Below, one piece after another: positions 1 through 12,829 of a stretch of DNA of 64,000 bases. This DNA is from Smittium culicis (taxonomy: Eukaryota; Kickxellomycota; Harpellomycetes; Harpellales; Legeriomycetaceae): positions 1 through 64,000 of the forward strand of contig LSSN01001538.1 in the NCBI GenBank assembly GCA_001970855.1, given 5' to 3'. The translations under genes were made by a program, and so were the position numbers. The stretch's first letter is position 1. The number at the start of each line of letters is the position of its first letter. The notes below the pieces were generated by a model. It did not search any database, was not told where the DNA came from, and saw only the letters and a program-made list of their open reading frames with translations.

Positions 1-371
1 CACATATTTCCTGTGTTTTCGAGACCTCTTGGTTTAAATAGAACGTGATTCTTTTTTAGTGACCATTTTATTAGCAGATCTTTTAGAGATTTCTTTTTTT
101 TAGATTTTGAAGATGAAGTATTAGTTGAAATTTTAGTGGTCGTGGTTGGGGGCACGTAATCTTTGGAGCGGAGCAAAGAGGCCCAACTGGAAGGAGGATT
201 CTTTTGAGCGGGAATTTTGATGTCTAGAGCAGAATTGGAATCTTTCCATTGATCACGAGAGTTAATGGGGAGGTATACGGGATATTGTGAAAATGTTTGT
301 TTGAGATCTTCATACTCTTTGAGGACAGAGTGATCATCGAACAAATAAACTACGTTTGGGTTGTCTCCCAT
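1..371 (-). CDS. UBP3: Ubiquitin carboxyl-terminal hydrolase, Ubp3/USP10-like, N-terminal part, cut by window edge
   Basis: The reverse strand is open from an ATG at 371 to the window edge (123 codons, no stop). The last residues read PRGLENTGNM followed by TG, the first two bases of the next codon. This is the start of the Cys box of USP-family deubiquitinases, where the nucleophile Cys follows directly, so the window ends inside the catalytic Cys codon. Upstream are a SWASLLRSK segment at about residues 62-70, resembling the short pre-catalytic motif of Ubp3/USP10 proteins, and a Lys/Ser-rich linker at about 85-95. USP enzymes cleave ubiquitin from proteins; Ubp3 in yeast works with Bre5 in vesicle transport and ribophagy (family knowledge). 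Membership of the USP family is firm; the Ubp3 subtype rests on the short motifs. The start could lie further upstream if an intron was missed. Confidence 0.75.
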   Translation of the reverse strand, partial: MGDNPNVVYLFDDHSVLKEYEDLKQTFSQYPVYLPINSRDQWKDSNSALDIKIPAQKNPPSSWASLLRSKDYVPPTTTTKISTNTSSSKSKKKKSLKDLLIKWSLKKNHVLFKPRGLENTGNM

Positions 372-1761
372 AATGCTTGTTTTTTATGGGTATAGCAATA
401 AAACGAAGAAGGTGGTATAGAAGATCGATGAAGAAGTTAATCTCAGCCAGCAGAAGAAGTGAGTGGTGAAATAAGATAACTGTTGCAATGAAGATCAGGA
501 TGGTAAAGTACGTATGCTGGGGTTCCTTGAAGAGGGCTAAGAAGGAAGAAGAGGACGTGCAAGAGGATGACTGAAAAAAAAAAGCGTAGCTATAAAAGAA
601 AGAAAAAGTATAAAGATCAAGGTTAAAAGATTTCTTGGGTATAAATAAACAGTCGTGGAGTCGATATGCTTCTATTTTAGTCCTCAGCTTTCCATAATTG
701 CTCCTTTTTTTTCTCCTACTATGATTCTTCCATATAATTAGTAATTTTTGACACTGATATAAATCAGCATCTGCACGCTGCCAATTGTTTTTCTTTGATT
801 AAATTTAATTTCTATATTATTTATTCATCTGTCAGCTCAGCCAACGATCGTCGTTTATCGCTTAATCACTTGATTTTGTGAAATTTGATTCTGGGCTTAA
901 CAATCATGATTTGCTAAAAAAAATTGAGAAGAGCGAATCTAGTCAAATTTTGACGCTTTTTGAACTGCGTATTACTACTAATTTGATTTGTGAAACCCGC
1001 CCAATGAAATTTAACAATAATTGAAAAAGGTAAAAGCTTGTCAGATTAATCTAGCACAACTTAAAAGAGTACTTGTAATAGCTAATTTATTAATAATATA
1101 GCTTCTTTATACTTTTTTCTTTTCATTCTATTGGCGTTTTTTTTTATTTATATAAAGTAAATAGAAATTTACACAATAAGCCCATTAATAACTATATTTT
1201 AAGATAATTCCCACTCAGCTTTCTTTGGAAGTTTTAGTATTCAAAACCTTAATGTTGATGACCAATTTCCAGCCTCCAGTTTAAAATAAAGGCGAACCTT
1301 TGTAAGCTTTTGCCTTAAATAGAGTCTATTCTATCTTATTGTAGTTACTAAATACTGTTGGCAGAAAGATATTAGCTTTATTGTAGTGGTTTTTGTAAAA
1401 CGTAAATCACATAGATAAATCGAAGTTGAATGTTGCCGATATCGCTCAGTGGTCCTTTATACCTTTCAGACACAGGATCAATAAGACCATCGCTCCTTTA
1501 AGCTTATTGAGTTATGGAGTACATGCAAAAAAATGAGGTCATACTATCTACTTATAAATTTGTTCAGGCTTCTAAATATGGACATAATTAAACATAACGT
1601 TGTAAAATATATAAATAAGATGCAAGGTAAATGCGAACAGAAGGGTTGAATGGTGAAACAATAGTATTCAAAAAAAAATAGTTAAAGAATAAAAGATTAT
1701 ATAAAAGAAAATGATATTTTATTGATAAGGTAATAGAATTCCAAAATTAATCCTTTTAAAT
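372..1761. other. Intergenic, no gene seen
   Basis: This stretch separates the 5' end of the deubiquitinase from the 3' end of uL14. It is AT-rich with many homopolymer runs and stops in all frames. It should hold the deubiquitinase promoter (on the reverse strand) and the uL14 terminator. I see no recognisable element. Confidence 0.5.
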
Positions 1762-2620
1762 TTATACAACGGCACCAGAGTTGGAGGCAATACGTGGCCA
1801 CAAGTCAGCGCATTCTTTTCCGACTGGACCGGTGATAGCAGATCCTTTCATTTCACCCTTTGGGTTGACTATGACACCAGCGTTATCCTCGAAGTAAAGG
1901 TAGACACCATCGCGTCTTCTCCAGGCTTTTCTTTGGCGGACAACAACGGCTGGCATGACTTTCTTACGTAATTCGGGCTTACCCTTCTTGACAGTAGCCA
2001 TAACCATATCTCCTACACCTGCGGATGGAAGTCTGTTAAGACGACCTTTGATACCGGTAACGGCGATTATGTACAAATTCTTGGCACCGCTGTTATCTGC
2101 GCAATTGATGACTGCACCGACTGGCAGACCCAATGACATTTTGAATTTGTTTCCTGCAGCTCCTCCGCGTCCTAATTAGCAGAAATAAAAATATTTAAAT
2201 AAATAGGTCGATAGGTGATGTGCCTGGCTAAAAAAATCATATTTTGATGAAAACAAGGTTTCTGGGACAAAGTTTGTGTTTTTATGACGGATTCGAGATA
2301 TAATGTTGATACAAGTACGATATAAATTGGTTATGCGTTACAAAATAATAATATTTTTAATTTTGAAGAAATCGAATCTTTAATACTACTCCTATTGAAT
2401 GCTTGTAAAGTTAGATACTAAACTATACAGCATATCTTGTTGTATATCGAATTGAATACAGTCGAAATTGATATAATACTCATCATTTATATTCGAATCC
2501 ACAAAAAAACGGTAAATTTGTCCTCAAAAATCTTGGATTTATCGAATGTATATAAAATATTTGGAAAAACTAAGTATTTTATGTATATATTATTTAAAAT
2601 TAAATACCTCTTTTAGACAT
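1762..2620 (-). CDS. RPL23: 60S ribosomal protein uL14 (L23), two exons
   Basis: Exon 2 (1762-2171) encodes nearly the whole protein, with hallmark segments such as [33 protein letters not shown] and [20 protein letters not shown] Met near its start (2139) begins an open frame but would drop the conserved N-terminus. Reading upstream, exon 2 begins after a TTAG acceptor at 2172-2173. A 13-nt exon 1 (2608-2620) encodes MSKR plus one base and is followed by a GTATTT donor. Joining them gives [19 protein letters not shown], matching the eukaryotic uL14 N-terminus, and a 140-aa protein, the usual length. The intron (2172-2607) is 436 nt. uL14 sits at the subunit interface of the large ribosomal subunit and contributes to intersubunit bridges. 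An intron right after a tiny first exon is typical of fungal ribosomal protein genes. Confidence 0.97.
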
Positions 2621-3971
2621 CTTTGACTATTATATTTGATCGGTAGGGGTGGTTTTAAAAACGTGGGTTTAGTGGCCTGAGTTAAAATACCGTTAAACAA
2701 AAGAAAGATTCAATTTATTATGTATTGATGTTGATTCTTGAACCACACTCACTAAAACAAATATTTAAAAAAAAAATCTAGCTAATTTTCTCGAAAAATT
2801 TTTCCGTATTATTAGTGGCTAATTTCTTCACAACTATTAAATTTTGGCGATTCGTTTTTATTTTTTTTTAGCTTTAGTTTTTGATTTTAGACTATTCATA
2901 TTTGAATAAGCGAATTGGTTATCCTGCGTATTCTTATTTGCCAGGAAGCTTAATTAACTAGAACCGAAACATCGAAAACAATTGTCTTCAACCACTAGAT
3001 TCTAGCGATTAGCTCTGATAGTGCTCCATAAATTTCTATTTGCTCGCTATCATTTATCTGTGGCCAATAATTCAAAGCTTTTAAACACCTATTGGACTAG
3101 ATATCATTGGGTTGCGATTAATTTTTTATTGAACTCAATATTCATTACTAATTTGAACCTAGTATCGCTAATGGATATACCACATAATCTCCTTATACCC
3201 ACACAATCTTGCACTTATTCGCTATTCTAGACATACCTAACTACTACTTATTGGCTACAAATCTCTTTAATAGTTCCATATTGAATGTTATTGGCAATTT
3301 GTATTTAACTAGCGCTACCAGTAAGATGCTAATTACAATAATTTAGGAGCTTTACACATTTAGCGACTTGGAAAGCCTCCGAACTCTGAAAATAAGCCCT
3401 CTATTACTCTGCAATTTACAAATGCTCTTTTAATGCCTTAGATTTTAAAAACTACAGTTCGTTATACTATACTACAAGCTGTTAACCCGACGGTATTCAG
3501 AATAAAAGCTAATAATTAATGCAGTTTATGTGTAATTAGATCTTTGTAGATTTTGACTCTAAGAGCTATTTAATAATCGCCAAAATAAACTTATAATTTG
3601 TGAGTCAACCTATCTTCCTCATCATTCTCACCTTTTTAGCGCACATCAGTAATTGTAAACTACTTGGAGAATAATCTATATTGGAATTTACATAGACAAT
3701 GTGCTATATTTACAACCGCTAGAAAATATGATTATTAGGAGTAAAATAACAACCTTATTATATATGGTTTAAATAGAAGATTAATACCAATTATAGTTAC
3801 TATTAACTAAACTTGTAATTCAACTAAATCACAATCTTATAAAAAATAAAATATCTAAAATTATTTTATTGCGGAAGTTAAAACATACACCATTGAATTT
3901 TGGTATCGATGAAAGGTAGTAATTTTATTTTTTTTTGTAGATAAAAAGAAATGAGAGTAGAAAAAAAAAGA
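2621..3971. other. Intergenic, no gene seen
   Basis: AT-rich DNA between the uL14 promoter side and the 3' end of the complex I gene. Only short chance open frames occur (for example 3021-3230 on +, with no family resemblance and AT-driven composition). No repeat or RNA gene was recognised. Confidence 0.5.
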
Positions 3972-4739
3972 TTAATGGTGGCTATGGTCATGAGCTTGTT
4001 GGAATCGAAGTCCGCAATACAAGCAGGTTGCTGGTGTATTTGGATTGTCCTATTGAAGAAACAGTTATAGTTAAAAATTGCAAACATATTTAATTTATAA
4101 TACTAATTTCCATTTTTTTTTTATCATGAATAACAAAAATCATAGTAATTACCAAATTGATGTATACTCTAGGATGTCCTGTTGAGCCGGAAACTAAAAA
4201 AGTTTTTATTTTTAATAAATATATTAGTTTAAATAAATACAAGGTTACGAAATCTAACTATAACTTACCTTCACCATCGCAGTATGCCTTTCTTCCGTTA
4301 ACAATGCGAACTGGCTGCTTAGCAATAAGATCGATAGCTGCTAGAGGGCGAGGCTAAATCAAGAATTCACAATTAATATAATTATCGATATAAATACACA
4401 TTCCATATTGATAAATAATCATGAATTTGAATAAAAACTCATAACAAGTGGTCCCATAATAATAATAATATTATTATTTACTTGTGCTTCTAAATCTGTT
4501 TGCTCGAAGCGTGGTCCAGTCATTGCAATCTCGCGTGGAATTTGCTCGTTACTCCATACTGTTGGGTGGTTTGGCGCTTGTTTGAAAGCATTTAAATCAA
4601 CCAAATCTCCGCTCTCTGACGAATCTTGCTTCTTCAAATCATTCTTTATTTCCTTGACGTAAAATCTTTTGGCTGATACCAAACCTGATAATCTAGTTTT
4701 GCTGGCTGTTGAAGCTCCAAGTCTAGCTAATTTGAACAT
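3972..4739 (-). CDS. NDUFS6: NADH dehydrogenase (ubiquinone) Fe-S protein 6 / 13-kDa zinc subunit of complex I, four exons
   Basis: Four exons on the reverse strand: 4482-4739, 4269-4353, 4153-4193 and 3972-4049. All three introns (128, 75 and 103 nt) have GT-AG ends and the phases join cleanly into a 153-aa protein. The N-terminus (MFKLARLGASTASKTRLSG) looks like a mitochondrial presequence. The C-terminal half is the zf-CHCC domain: C111 (AYCDGE), H121 (TGHPRVYINL) and C137/C140 (TCLYCGLRF) are the four zinc ligands expected of NDUFS6. The tail is His-rich (AHDHSHH). NDUFS6 binds zinc in the peripheral arm of complex I and is needed for late assembly of the N-module. Retention of complex I shows that this organism respires with a canonical NADH dehydrogenase. 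The second junction (codon 115) is read as Val, but an acceptor shift of a few bases cannot be excluded. Confidence 0.93.
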
Positions 4740-5162
4740 TGTGTATATACTCTTCCTTGATTTAATAAAAAATAAATTTCTTTACAAACGCGCTTTCCTA
4801 CTTTATAAATATATTGGTTAAACTAAGAAATATCCTTTCTTTTATCTATCTTATACCCTACCTTATCCTCATTATTAGTTTCCTCCTATAGTTTCTCTGA
4901 TTAAAAAAATAATACCTTTAATTCTCTGTCTACAGTAATTGACCAATCACAGCTGTATTCTTTCTATCTACTCATATATTGATTTTTCGCACCCAGTAAT
5001 ATTTTATAATGAATATACAACTCGATATTTATGATTTGTATATTCCAATTTTAGGATCTCTATACCCAATAATCATCGACAATCATAATTTAATCAATAC
5101 AACTCTTACTCTCAATAAAGAAAGTGCCCAAAAACGTTCAAATATTAACTAAACATACCATC
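4740..5162. other. Promoter side of NDUFS6, otherwise empty
   Basis: AT-rich sequence upstream of the complex I gene, with no open frame of interest. It should contain the NDUFS6 promoter, but no clear TATA or regulatory site can be singled out in this background. Confidence 0.4.
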
Positions 5163-5350
5163 TAACCCCTTTCTGTGCAACGCTCATTTAAAAAAAAAGT
5201 ACATGGATTCGTTAATAATATTACAGTAAATTTTTATCTGCTGCTATTCTTCAGCTAACCAAAGTTTTTGAGAATGCCAGAATTAAAGTATTTTTATACA
5301 ACGCAGTTGGATATATTTAACAGATCAAAAACAGTCTCCTGCTCACCAAA
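5163..5350 (+). mobile_element. TTAA-type MITE, copy 1 (diverged)
   Basis: A short non-coding copy aligning over its length with the better-preserved copy at 5629-5824. It starts CTAACCCCTTTCTG, has the internal ATTAAAGTATTTTTA and CAGTTGGATATAT blocks, and ends with AGATCAAAAACAGTCT and CTGCTCACCAAAG. Both the flanking TTAA and the terminal GAAAGGG have decayed. No coding capacity. Confidence 0.55.
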
Positions 5351-5628
5351 GTATAGAACTAATAATCTTGACCTTCATATTATAAAGCACATAGTTGTAA
5401 AATAGAACTAGCCATAAATATGTAAAATGGAAATTTTAATTTATAAAAAATTGCTTTAAAATATATACTATACCTATTTATATAGTGCGAGGCTATAAAA
5501 TAAATAAATATACATACTTGCATAAAATCTGGTTGATATAGATTGACATAATGGTATTTTTTTAATAGCGCAATATCATATATTATCATAACATCCAATC
5601 AAAAAGATCAAATACACTAACAATAACA

Positions 5629-5824
5629 TTAACCCTTTCCTGCCCAAAACTCTTTAAAAAAGTGGATTTTATTATTCGTTTATGATTTATAGGCAAATTT
5701 ATTATTTGATACTATTTAACAATATGCTAATTATTCTTAAGGCTCGGAATTGAAGTACTTTAGTTGAACACAGTTGGTTATATTATGTAGATCAAAAATA
5801 GACTACCGTCCATGAAGGGGTTAG
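5629..5824 (+). mobile_element. TTAA-type MITE, copy 2 (piggyBac-like ends)
   Basis: The left end is TTAACCCTTTCCTGCCC and the right end CTACCGTCCATGAAGGGG followed by TTAG, one base away from TTAA. The ends are short imperfect inverted repeats (CCCTTTC / GAARGGG), and a TTAA target with CCCTTT termini is the signature of piggyBac-superfamily elements. The 196-bp body has no open frame and recurs at 5163, 20297, 48225, 48420 and (inverted dimer) 48737. Reference copy for the family in this window. Confidence 0.7.
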
Positions 5825-8800
5825 GTATTGAAAAATTCAAAGTCATATCAAGCTAAGGATTGGGATTCAATTTGATTAATGTGAAAATTACATTTTACGC
5901 CTATTAAACCCCAAATAAAATCAAATATATTATATATTGGAATTTATTTAATTTATTACAAGTATAATATATCACAGATAATATGTATCTATATATAATT
6001 TTACGTTAAATCTATACCTTTTTTTTAAACTAGGGGGGTTGATACACAAGAATTTCATGATTTAATGACGTCTTTTATCTAAAAAAACAAAACTTTTTTA
6101 AAAGAATGCTAGTTAAGATACAAGGATTTTAGATTTTTATTTTTAAAGATTATTAGTGAGCTATTGCGGATTAATCATTACTGCTTCCTTAGTTTTAAAA
6201 TATGTTTATTCCCTTTTGAATATACGATTATAAATAACGTCTTCAAATAATATTCATTGATTGATACCGCTTTTTTTATATCATTATTCAAAGCTTATAA
6301 TATATTACCTATTATTATAATTTAATGTTAAAATTCATCTGAATTGGAATTAATCTTAATTTCAGGTTATCAGTTCAAGATTTTTTTTTATCCAGACACT
6401 TTTTTACTAGAAAAATTTTAAGAATATAATCTTTCGTTTTATATCGAAATTAATAAATTAACAATTGAATGAGATATTATTATCTGTTTCCTCCTATTTT
6501 TTTTTCTACAACTGTAATTTTTTAAAATAGTTTTTTTTTTTTTGCACTCTTCCATACGAATAAAAATGGCTAAAATTATTTTAGCTGTCTAACTGTGCAA
6601 AAAAAAAATCCAAAAGTAATCCAATTGTAAAAGTTTTTGTCTAATTTTTTGATGAATCAAATTTCCAAAAAAATTCAAATTCATTTTTTATCTAATTAAA
6701 ATCAGCTTCACGTTAAAGCATTTAAAAATCGAAAATAAGCACAGTATATATCTAAAAAATTCAAAAAAAATATTAGCAAAATACAACTCTATTTATTTAA
6801 TTAATATTTTTTTTCTCTCTTTTATTTAGAGGATTTATCTACAGTGCACTGCATACAATAATATATATTAAATTTATTTTTATTTTATACCTAGATTGGT
6901 TATATTTTATATTCTACTTACTCAAATACCAATTTAACAAAAATTAAAAAGTTAAAAATGAATTTTTTATTATATATCACTCAGAAAATTAAAAATATTT
7001 GATTTTTATTGAAAAATAATTTAAAAAATTTTTAAAAAATTCATGTTTCCTGCAATTCTAAAGCTTTGCTATTTTTATGAAAGAAAAAAATTGACACACA
7101 TGAAGCGCTTACATAGTAATAAATGCATGAGAAGGAAAAAATATATTTAAAATGAGATCTCTGTCCTCGAAAAATTGGACCCAAGCATATGTAATATAGT
7201 ACCTTGAAAAAAATCAGAATATTGGTGAATCTAAATAAAATATATATCATTCCAAGGAATTAATCAAGGATGTAACTAATAATATATTAGATCGCTTATT
7301 ATTTTTTCACCAATATTTGTAAAATTTCAAAAATAAATTAATTAATTAGAGAGAAATACACAAAATTATATTTATCAGTTTTACATAATCTTATTTTACT
7401 TATACACCAACAACCTCAATAAATATACTTTATGATTCCAAATATCTTGATTTAGATTCTAAATATTAAGCTAATTGAAGTTAGTTACCCTGTAATAATA
7501 TCTGAAAATTCAGATAATAGGTGATCTTTTATCCTGTTTCAATAGAGGTAGCGAGAAAAGAAAATCAAGGCTTGTATTCTTGGATATTAGTTAGTCTTCA
7601 ATATGAAATTTATAAAATTATATTAGCTTGGAAAACATTAAATTATTCCTGATTCTACTCTTCAATTTCTAATACAGCTTCTAGTTTTATTTATAATTAA
7701 AATTTATTTACATTTAGTTTAATAAATCTAAAAAATTGCTTACGAATATTCAAAAAAATTATAAGATTTTTTATATTTAAATACTGTTATAAAAAAATTA
7801 GACGATTTATACTTTAAGAAAAACAAAATTTGTTATAAATTTTATAGCATATTTTCTCCATAAACAAAAAATAGTTCGGGTAGAATCAGTAGTATATTAA
7901 AGGATAGATATACTGTTAGAATACTAATTAAGTATTTTCAAAATTTTCGTTAATATATATAAAATATTAAATCGATTATAAAAAAAATTGAAATCTGATT
8001 TCTACGCAAATCGTATATCTTGACGTTATTTTTTTAAATACAGAGAATTAATGATTTCTCAAAAGGTTAATATTCCTTCCAATACAATAATCAAAACTAG
8101 AATATATTTAAATATATAAGCTAAACTTTAAAAAAATTTATAGCGCTATTATTAGCAGTTAGAAAGAGCTATATTTTCCACGTGCCTGATTTTCAAAATT
8201 AAAAGAAAAATTACTTAAATTACAAAAACTTTTGGGAATAAATTAAATTAATTGAATTACTGTGAACACAACTCTTCAAGACGTAAAAAAATTGAAGATA
8301 TCTAAAAAAAAAAGTAAAAAAAACACCAGCTTGAAAATTATGTAAAAATTTTCATAAATTTTATTTCTTATATAATATTTATATACCAATTTTAAAATGA
8401 ACCAGGTATATTTTTAGTTTTTTATTAATTTATGGAATTATTAATATTAAAATTCTCTTACTATTGATAAAAATAAATGTTTTGAAATTATGAAAAATGA
8501 ATTAGTATTAAATATAAATGAAGGATAAATTCAATAAAGAATAGTATTATGAAGATTTTAGTTAAAATGAAGATCAAGATTAACAAAGACAAAATCATGA
8601 TGCATTTAATTAGCAGAAATTTGTTATCAGATATTAATTTTTTTGAAATTAGCGTTAGTTATTAAGAATTATTTGAAATTTGGTTTAAAAAAATTAAAAA
8701 CAGCTATTTTTCATGTTAAAATTAAAGCTATACTGGCCTCAATAAAAAAAATAATAATATTTAATATAAAGAAAATAAAAGATATGAATAATAAGACTAT

Positions 8801-11800
8801 AACTATTATTTTGAAAAAATAATACAAGAACTATAAATAATAATTTAAAACGTTTTATAAAATTTTATTTATTCCTTATACAATAAAAAAAAAAAATAAC
8901 AAATGAAGTTTTCATTATAGTCGAAATTATAACAATAATAACTATAATTTAACATCTCTGATTAAGGCAATACAGTATATTCAACCAAATATTAAAAATA
9001 TTATTCAAAAAATATCAACAGTCAAAAAAATTAGTAACACCAAGAAACGTTAAAATTCAGTCAGGTAGAGATTTATTCTGAAAAAAAGATTCGGAAAGTA
9101 TAGAATCTTTCAAAAAATATATATGTATATTTGTTGAGTCATTTTATATAAAATCGGAAAAGAGCACATTTAATATAAATTTTTGAAATTAGGCTCAGAA
9201 ATGGTTAAGATTATTTTATATAAAATTTTTAAATTATATATTTCGTAATTTGTATAGAATTTTTGTATTTTATTTTAAACTAACTAGGATAGATTGAATT
9301 TTAATATATGTTTTTAAATATTATTTAAAATTTTAATAATAGTATTTTTTGAATATAAATTATAATTACTTATTATTTTATATATTATTAGATTGAGTAC
9401 AATTGGAGCTTTAGTAAAACTTGTGCAAATGAACGAGCTAATTAAATCAGAATAATATTTTAAATGGTATGATTATTTATGATACTTCTATCTTTATTAT
9501 TAATTAACTTTATTTTAATTGGTAAATAATTATGTAAAGGGTTATATTTGGTAATGATAAAAACTAAATTATAAAAAAAAGTACTTATTAATTTCAAAAG
9601 TGTACAAGAAGATAAGTTAAATATAATTAAATTTAAACTCTTAATTACATAATTACATAATTAAAGCTAATTTCATTCCTTGAATTGATTGTCTTAACTA
9701 TCAAAAATTAAATTCATGTAATTTATTTAACTCTATTAATTTTCTTATAGCCAAAAAATAAATCTATTAAGCTTAGATAAAAAGTATTTATTATACGAGT
9801 TACAAAATTCATAAAAAAATTAAACATTAAATTCACGATCAGCATTGGAATTAAATATAACTAACTTTTATACTCATAAATACACTGGTTTTTTATGGAA
9901 TGGTATTATTTGAATTAACAAATAATTGTTTAAATTTATCGAGTAAAATTATATTATATTTAAAAAGAGATAATATAATTTTTATCATTTTTATCATTTT
10001 TATCGGATAAAATCACAAGGACTAGAATTTAAAGTTTAATTATTTTAAAAAATAATTATATAAAATAATCTATAAATTTAAGTTATATGCATTGTAAAGC
10101 TCATAATTTATTAATTTATCAAATCTTGAAATTTAAAGATAAAAAATTCTAAAATTAAGAGTGTTGCTTTCATAATATTAAAATTTAAATCGTTTTCCCC
10201 TCAACTTAATAACAAAATCAATTGAAAAATCTATTTTATTGGCTAATCAATCACGCCTTACATCTTAACCTAATCTTTCCCAAATTAAAATTATACACTA
10301 CTTTTTACTATATAAAGTCACCATAATCATTTCAATGAAAAATTATGATTTAATTAACTTTATTTCCTACTTTCTAGTCTAGGCTTAATTAAATTTTTAC
10401 TAAATTCAATAAAAAATTTTAAACATTCATCTTTTAATATTAAATACCCGCGTCATTTCTATTTGTGATAGGTATAGGCAGTCTTAGGATTAAAGTTTAT
10501 ATAATTCGCTATAACTAATATAACCAATAAAAATCATATATTCCTTGAAATTTTCGACAGCTATTACTGGATGAACAGGAAAAAGGAGGTACAAATCGTG
10601 GATTTATTAATCATATTCCTAGTATTCATATAATATCAATCAGTCTTTGCTATTTGAACTCATTTCTTGTTTAAATAGTTGCGATTAGAAATATACTGAG
10701 TTCGTATTTTTTATTTTAATCACAAAAAAAGATATATCTTGTTTCTGCGGTAAATTTAATCATAAATTATTCATTGAAATGTGTCAGGAATAAAAATTCC
10801 GAGTTTTTTATTGAAGTTGCAAAAAATTTGAATTTTAATAATTAATTAATTAACTTTAATTTATCCAGAGTTCATTGAAATAATTGCATCTCTAGTCTAT
10901 AAGTGAGAAATTTTTTTTAAATTTTGGTTCTGCAACTTGTTTTTTATATTATTAACTGGAAATTAAACTCATTTAAAAGTCGCAATATTCATTTATTTTC
11001 ATTTATAAAACACATAATCTCCTATTATACAAAGAATAAAATAGATTGGGTATAGCGTGGATGTATATCTTTCATTGAAAAGAGACTGTAGGGAAGGCTT
11101 ATTTTATAAGGGTTTTTACTTTTCTTCTAGTAAAACTACTAAGATATTTTAGTAATTTTTTTTTTTTTTTGTATAAAATTTTCTGTATATTCACGATGGT
11201 CAGCTATAGAGCCTTTCATTTCTGGGGATCACGTAAATACTTTAATACGAAAAAATACGTGATATTTCTCATGTTTTTATATATAAGGGTTGTTTAAGCA
11301 GTGGTAAATTGGTATTTTATGATTAAATATTATTTATTTACGATAAAATTTCAGTGGAATATACATAGCGAATATTATTATTGGTAATTATTATAAGTTA
11401 TTTATGAACTTATTTAAGAACTAGGAAATTATTAATGAATCTTCTTGGATCATTAGTTATGCTGAGTGTTAGCCTCAACGTATCAAAAAATTAAGAAAAT
11501 TAATAGGCAGATTCAAGGTCTTAAATTGAAGAAAATATTTACTTTTAGTTTGATACGTAGAATATTCTGATTTCTTTTTTCTTTTTATTTATAAGAATCA
11601 TTTATAATTGTTTTTTAAAGAGAGGATGGGGGATATATATATTAAACGAGGATTTTTTTTGTAAAATCTAATTTATGGGTGATATTATGTGTGATATAAA
11701 AATATAAATTGAAAGAGGTGGGTGATTTTTCTAAGATTAGCCGGTTTTATTTTTTAGAGAATAAAAATTTTAGAAGATTTTGCGTATTAAGACTTTTATT

Positions 11801-12829
11801 TATCGAAAATTTGTGTAGATAAAGGAGAGGTTAGGATGTGAATTATGTGTAAAAAAATGAAAAAATTATGTTTAAATAACAAATTTCAGGCTGCGCTCGT
11901 AATATGAAAGCTTTTTTTAAAAAAATTTCTCAATAGTATAATACAGTCTATGCACAGGCTACAATATAATTATGTAAATTTGAGCAATGAAAATTCGCAG
12001 ATAAAAATAACTTTATATTAATCTAATATAAATATTATTTTAATAAATTTGCGAATAGCAAAAAAATCGCGAAAAAATAGAGGAATTTACACATTTTAAC
12101 TACGGCTTTTCCAAAAATACCTCAAGCCAGTTTTTTTTTTTTTTAATTTAAGTTCTATTATAGTAAAATAAAAGATTATTATGAAACAGAATCTATTTTT
12201 AGAATTAAACTATGTGTTATAATATTTAAAAAAAATGTTTTTATCACTTATTTTTTACGGAAAAATATTAAATAATTCTTTTATAAAATTCAATTTATTT
12301 TAATTATATATCGACAAATCGATCACAATATGAAATTCAAAGGCATTGTTATACAATTTTTATCCAAAATTCCTGTTTATTTATTAGATTTAAATCTGAT
12401 ATAACAATATTTAATACTATTAAAAGTATAAGCGGAACAAAGATCAAAGCTTATTATATTTCGACAATAAATTAATATATATATTATATATAGCTTTATA
12501 GTTTTATTTAAATTTAGACCAAGTCGATCGAAATATATAATAAATCATTTATTGATCATTAGATGAAAATTTTTTATTTTTTGAAACTATATAAGTTAAT
12601 GATTCGAATAAATTTCTATGATTGAGTTATATTATATTATAAAGAAAATTTTAATATTAATTTATTATATGGAATACATTTAATAAACTGTATTTTATTT
12701 TCAATAACTTAAAAGATAATAAAAATTAAATAATACTTATGAATTACGGCGAATATTTTATTTACATTTCAAAAAATTCACCAAAGTGCTTTTTTTGATT
12801 TTTTTGGAAATATTTATTGTATCCTGATA
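5825..12829. other. AT-rich gene desert, about 7 kb
   Basis: Extremely AT-rich sequence with stops in all frames. The only track-length frame (7041-7250, reverse) is Phe/Ile/Tyr-rich and looks like chance. Small local repeats occur, such as three TTTTTATCAT units near 9980 and doubled ATTACATA near 9644. I see no gene, RNA gene or recognisable transposon. Confidence 0.55.

Noticed and set aside
1436..1465. ATATCGCTCAGTGGTC resembling a tRNA box A
   Set aside because: No box B or cloverleaf partner at the proper spacing.
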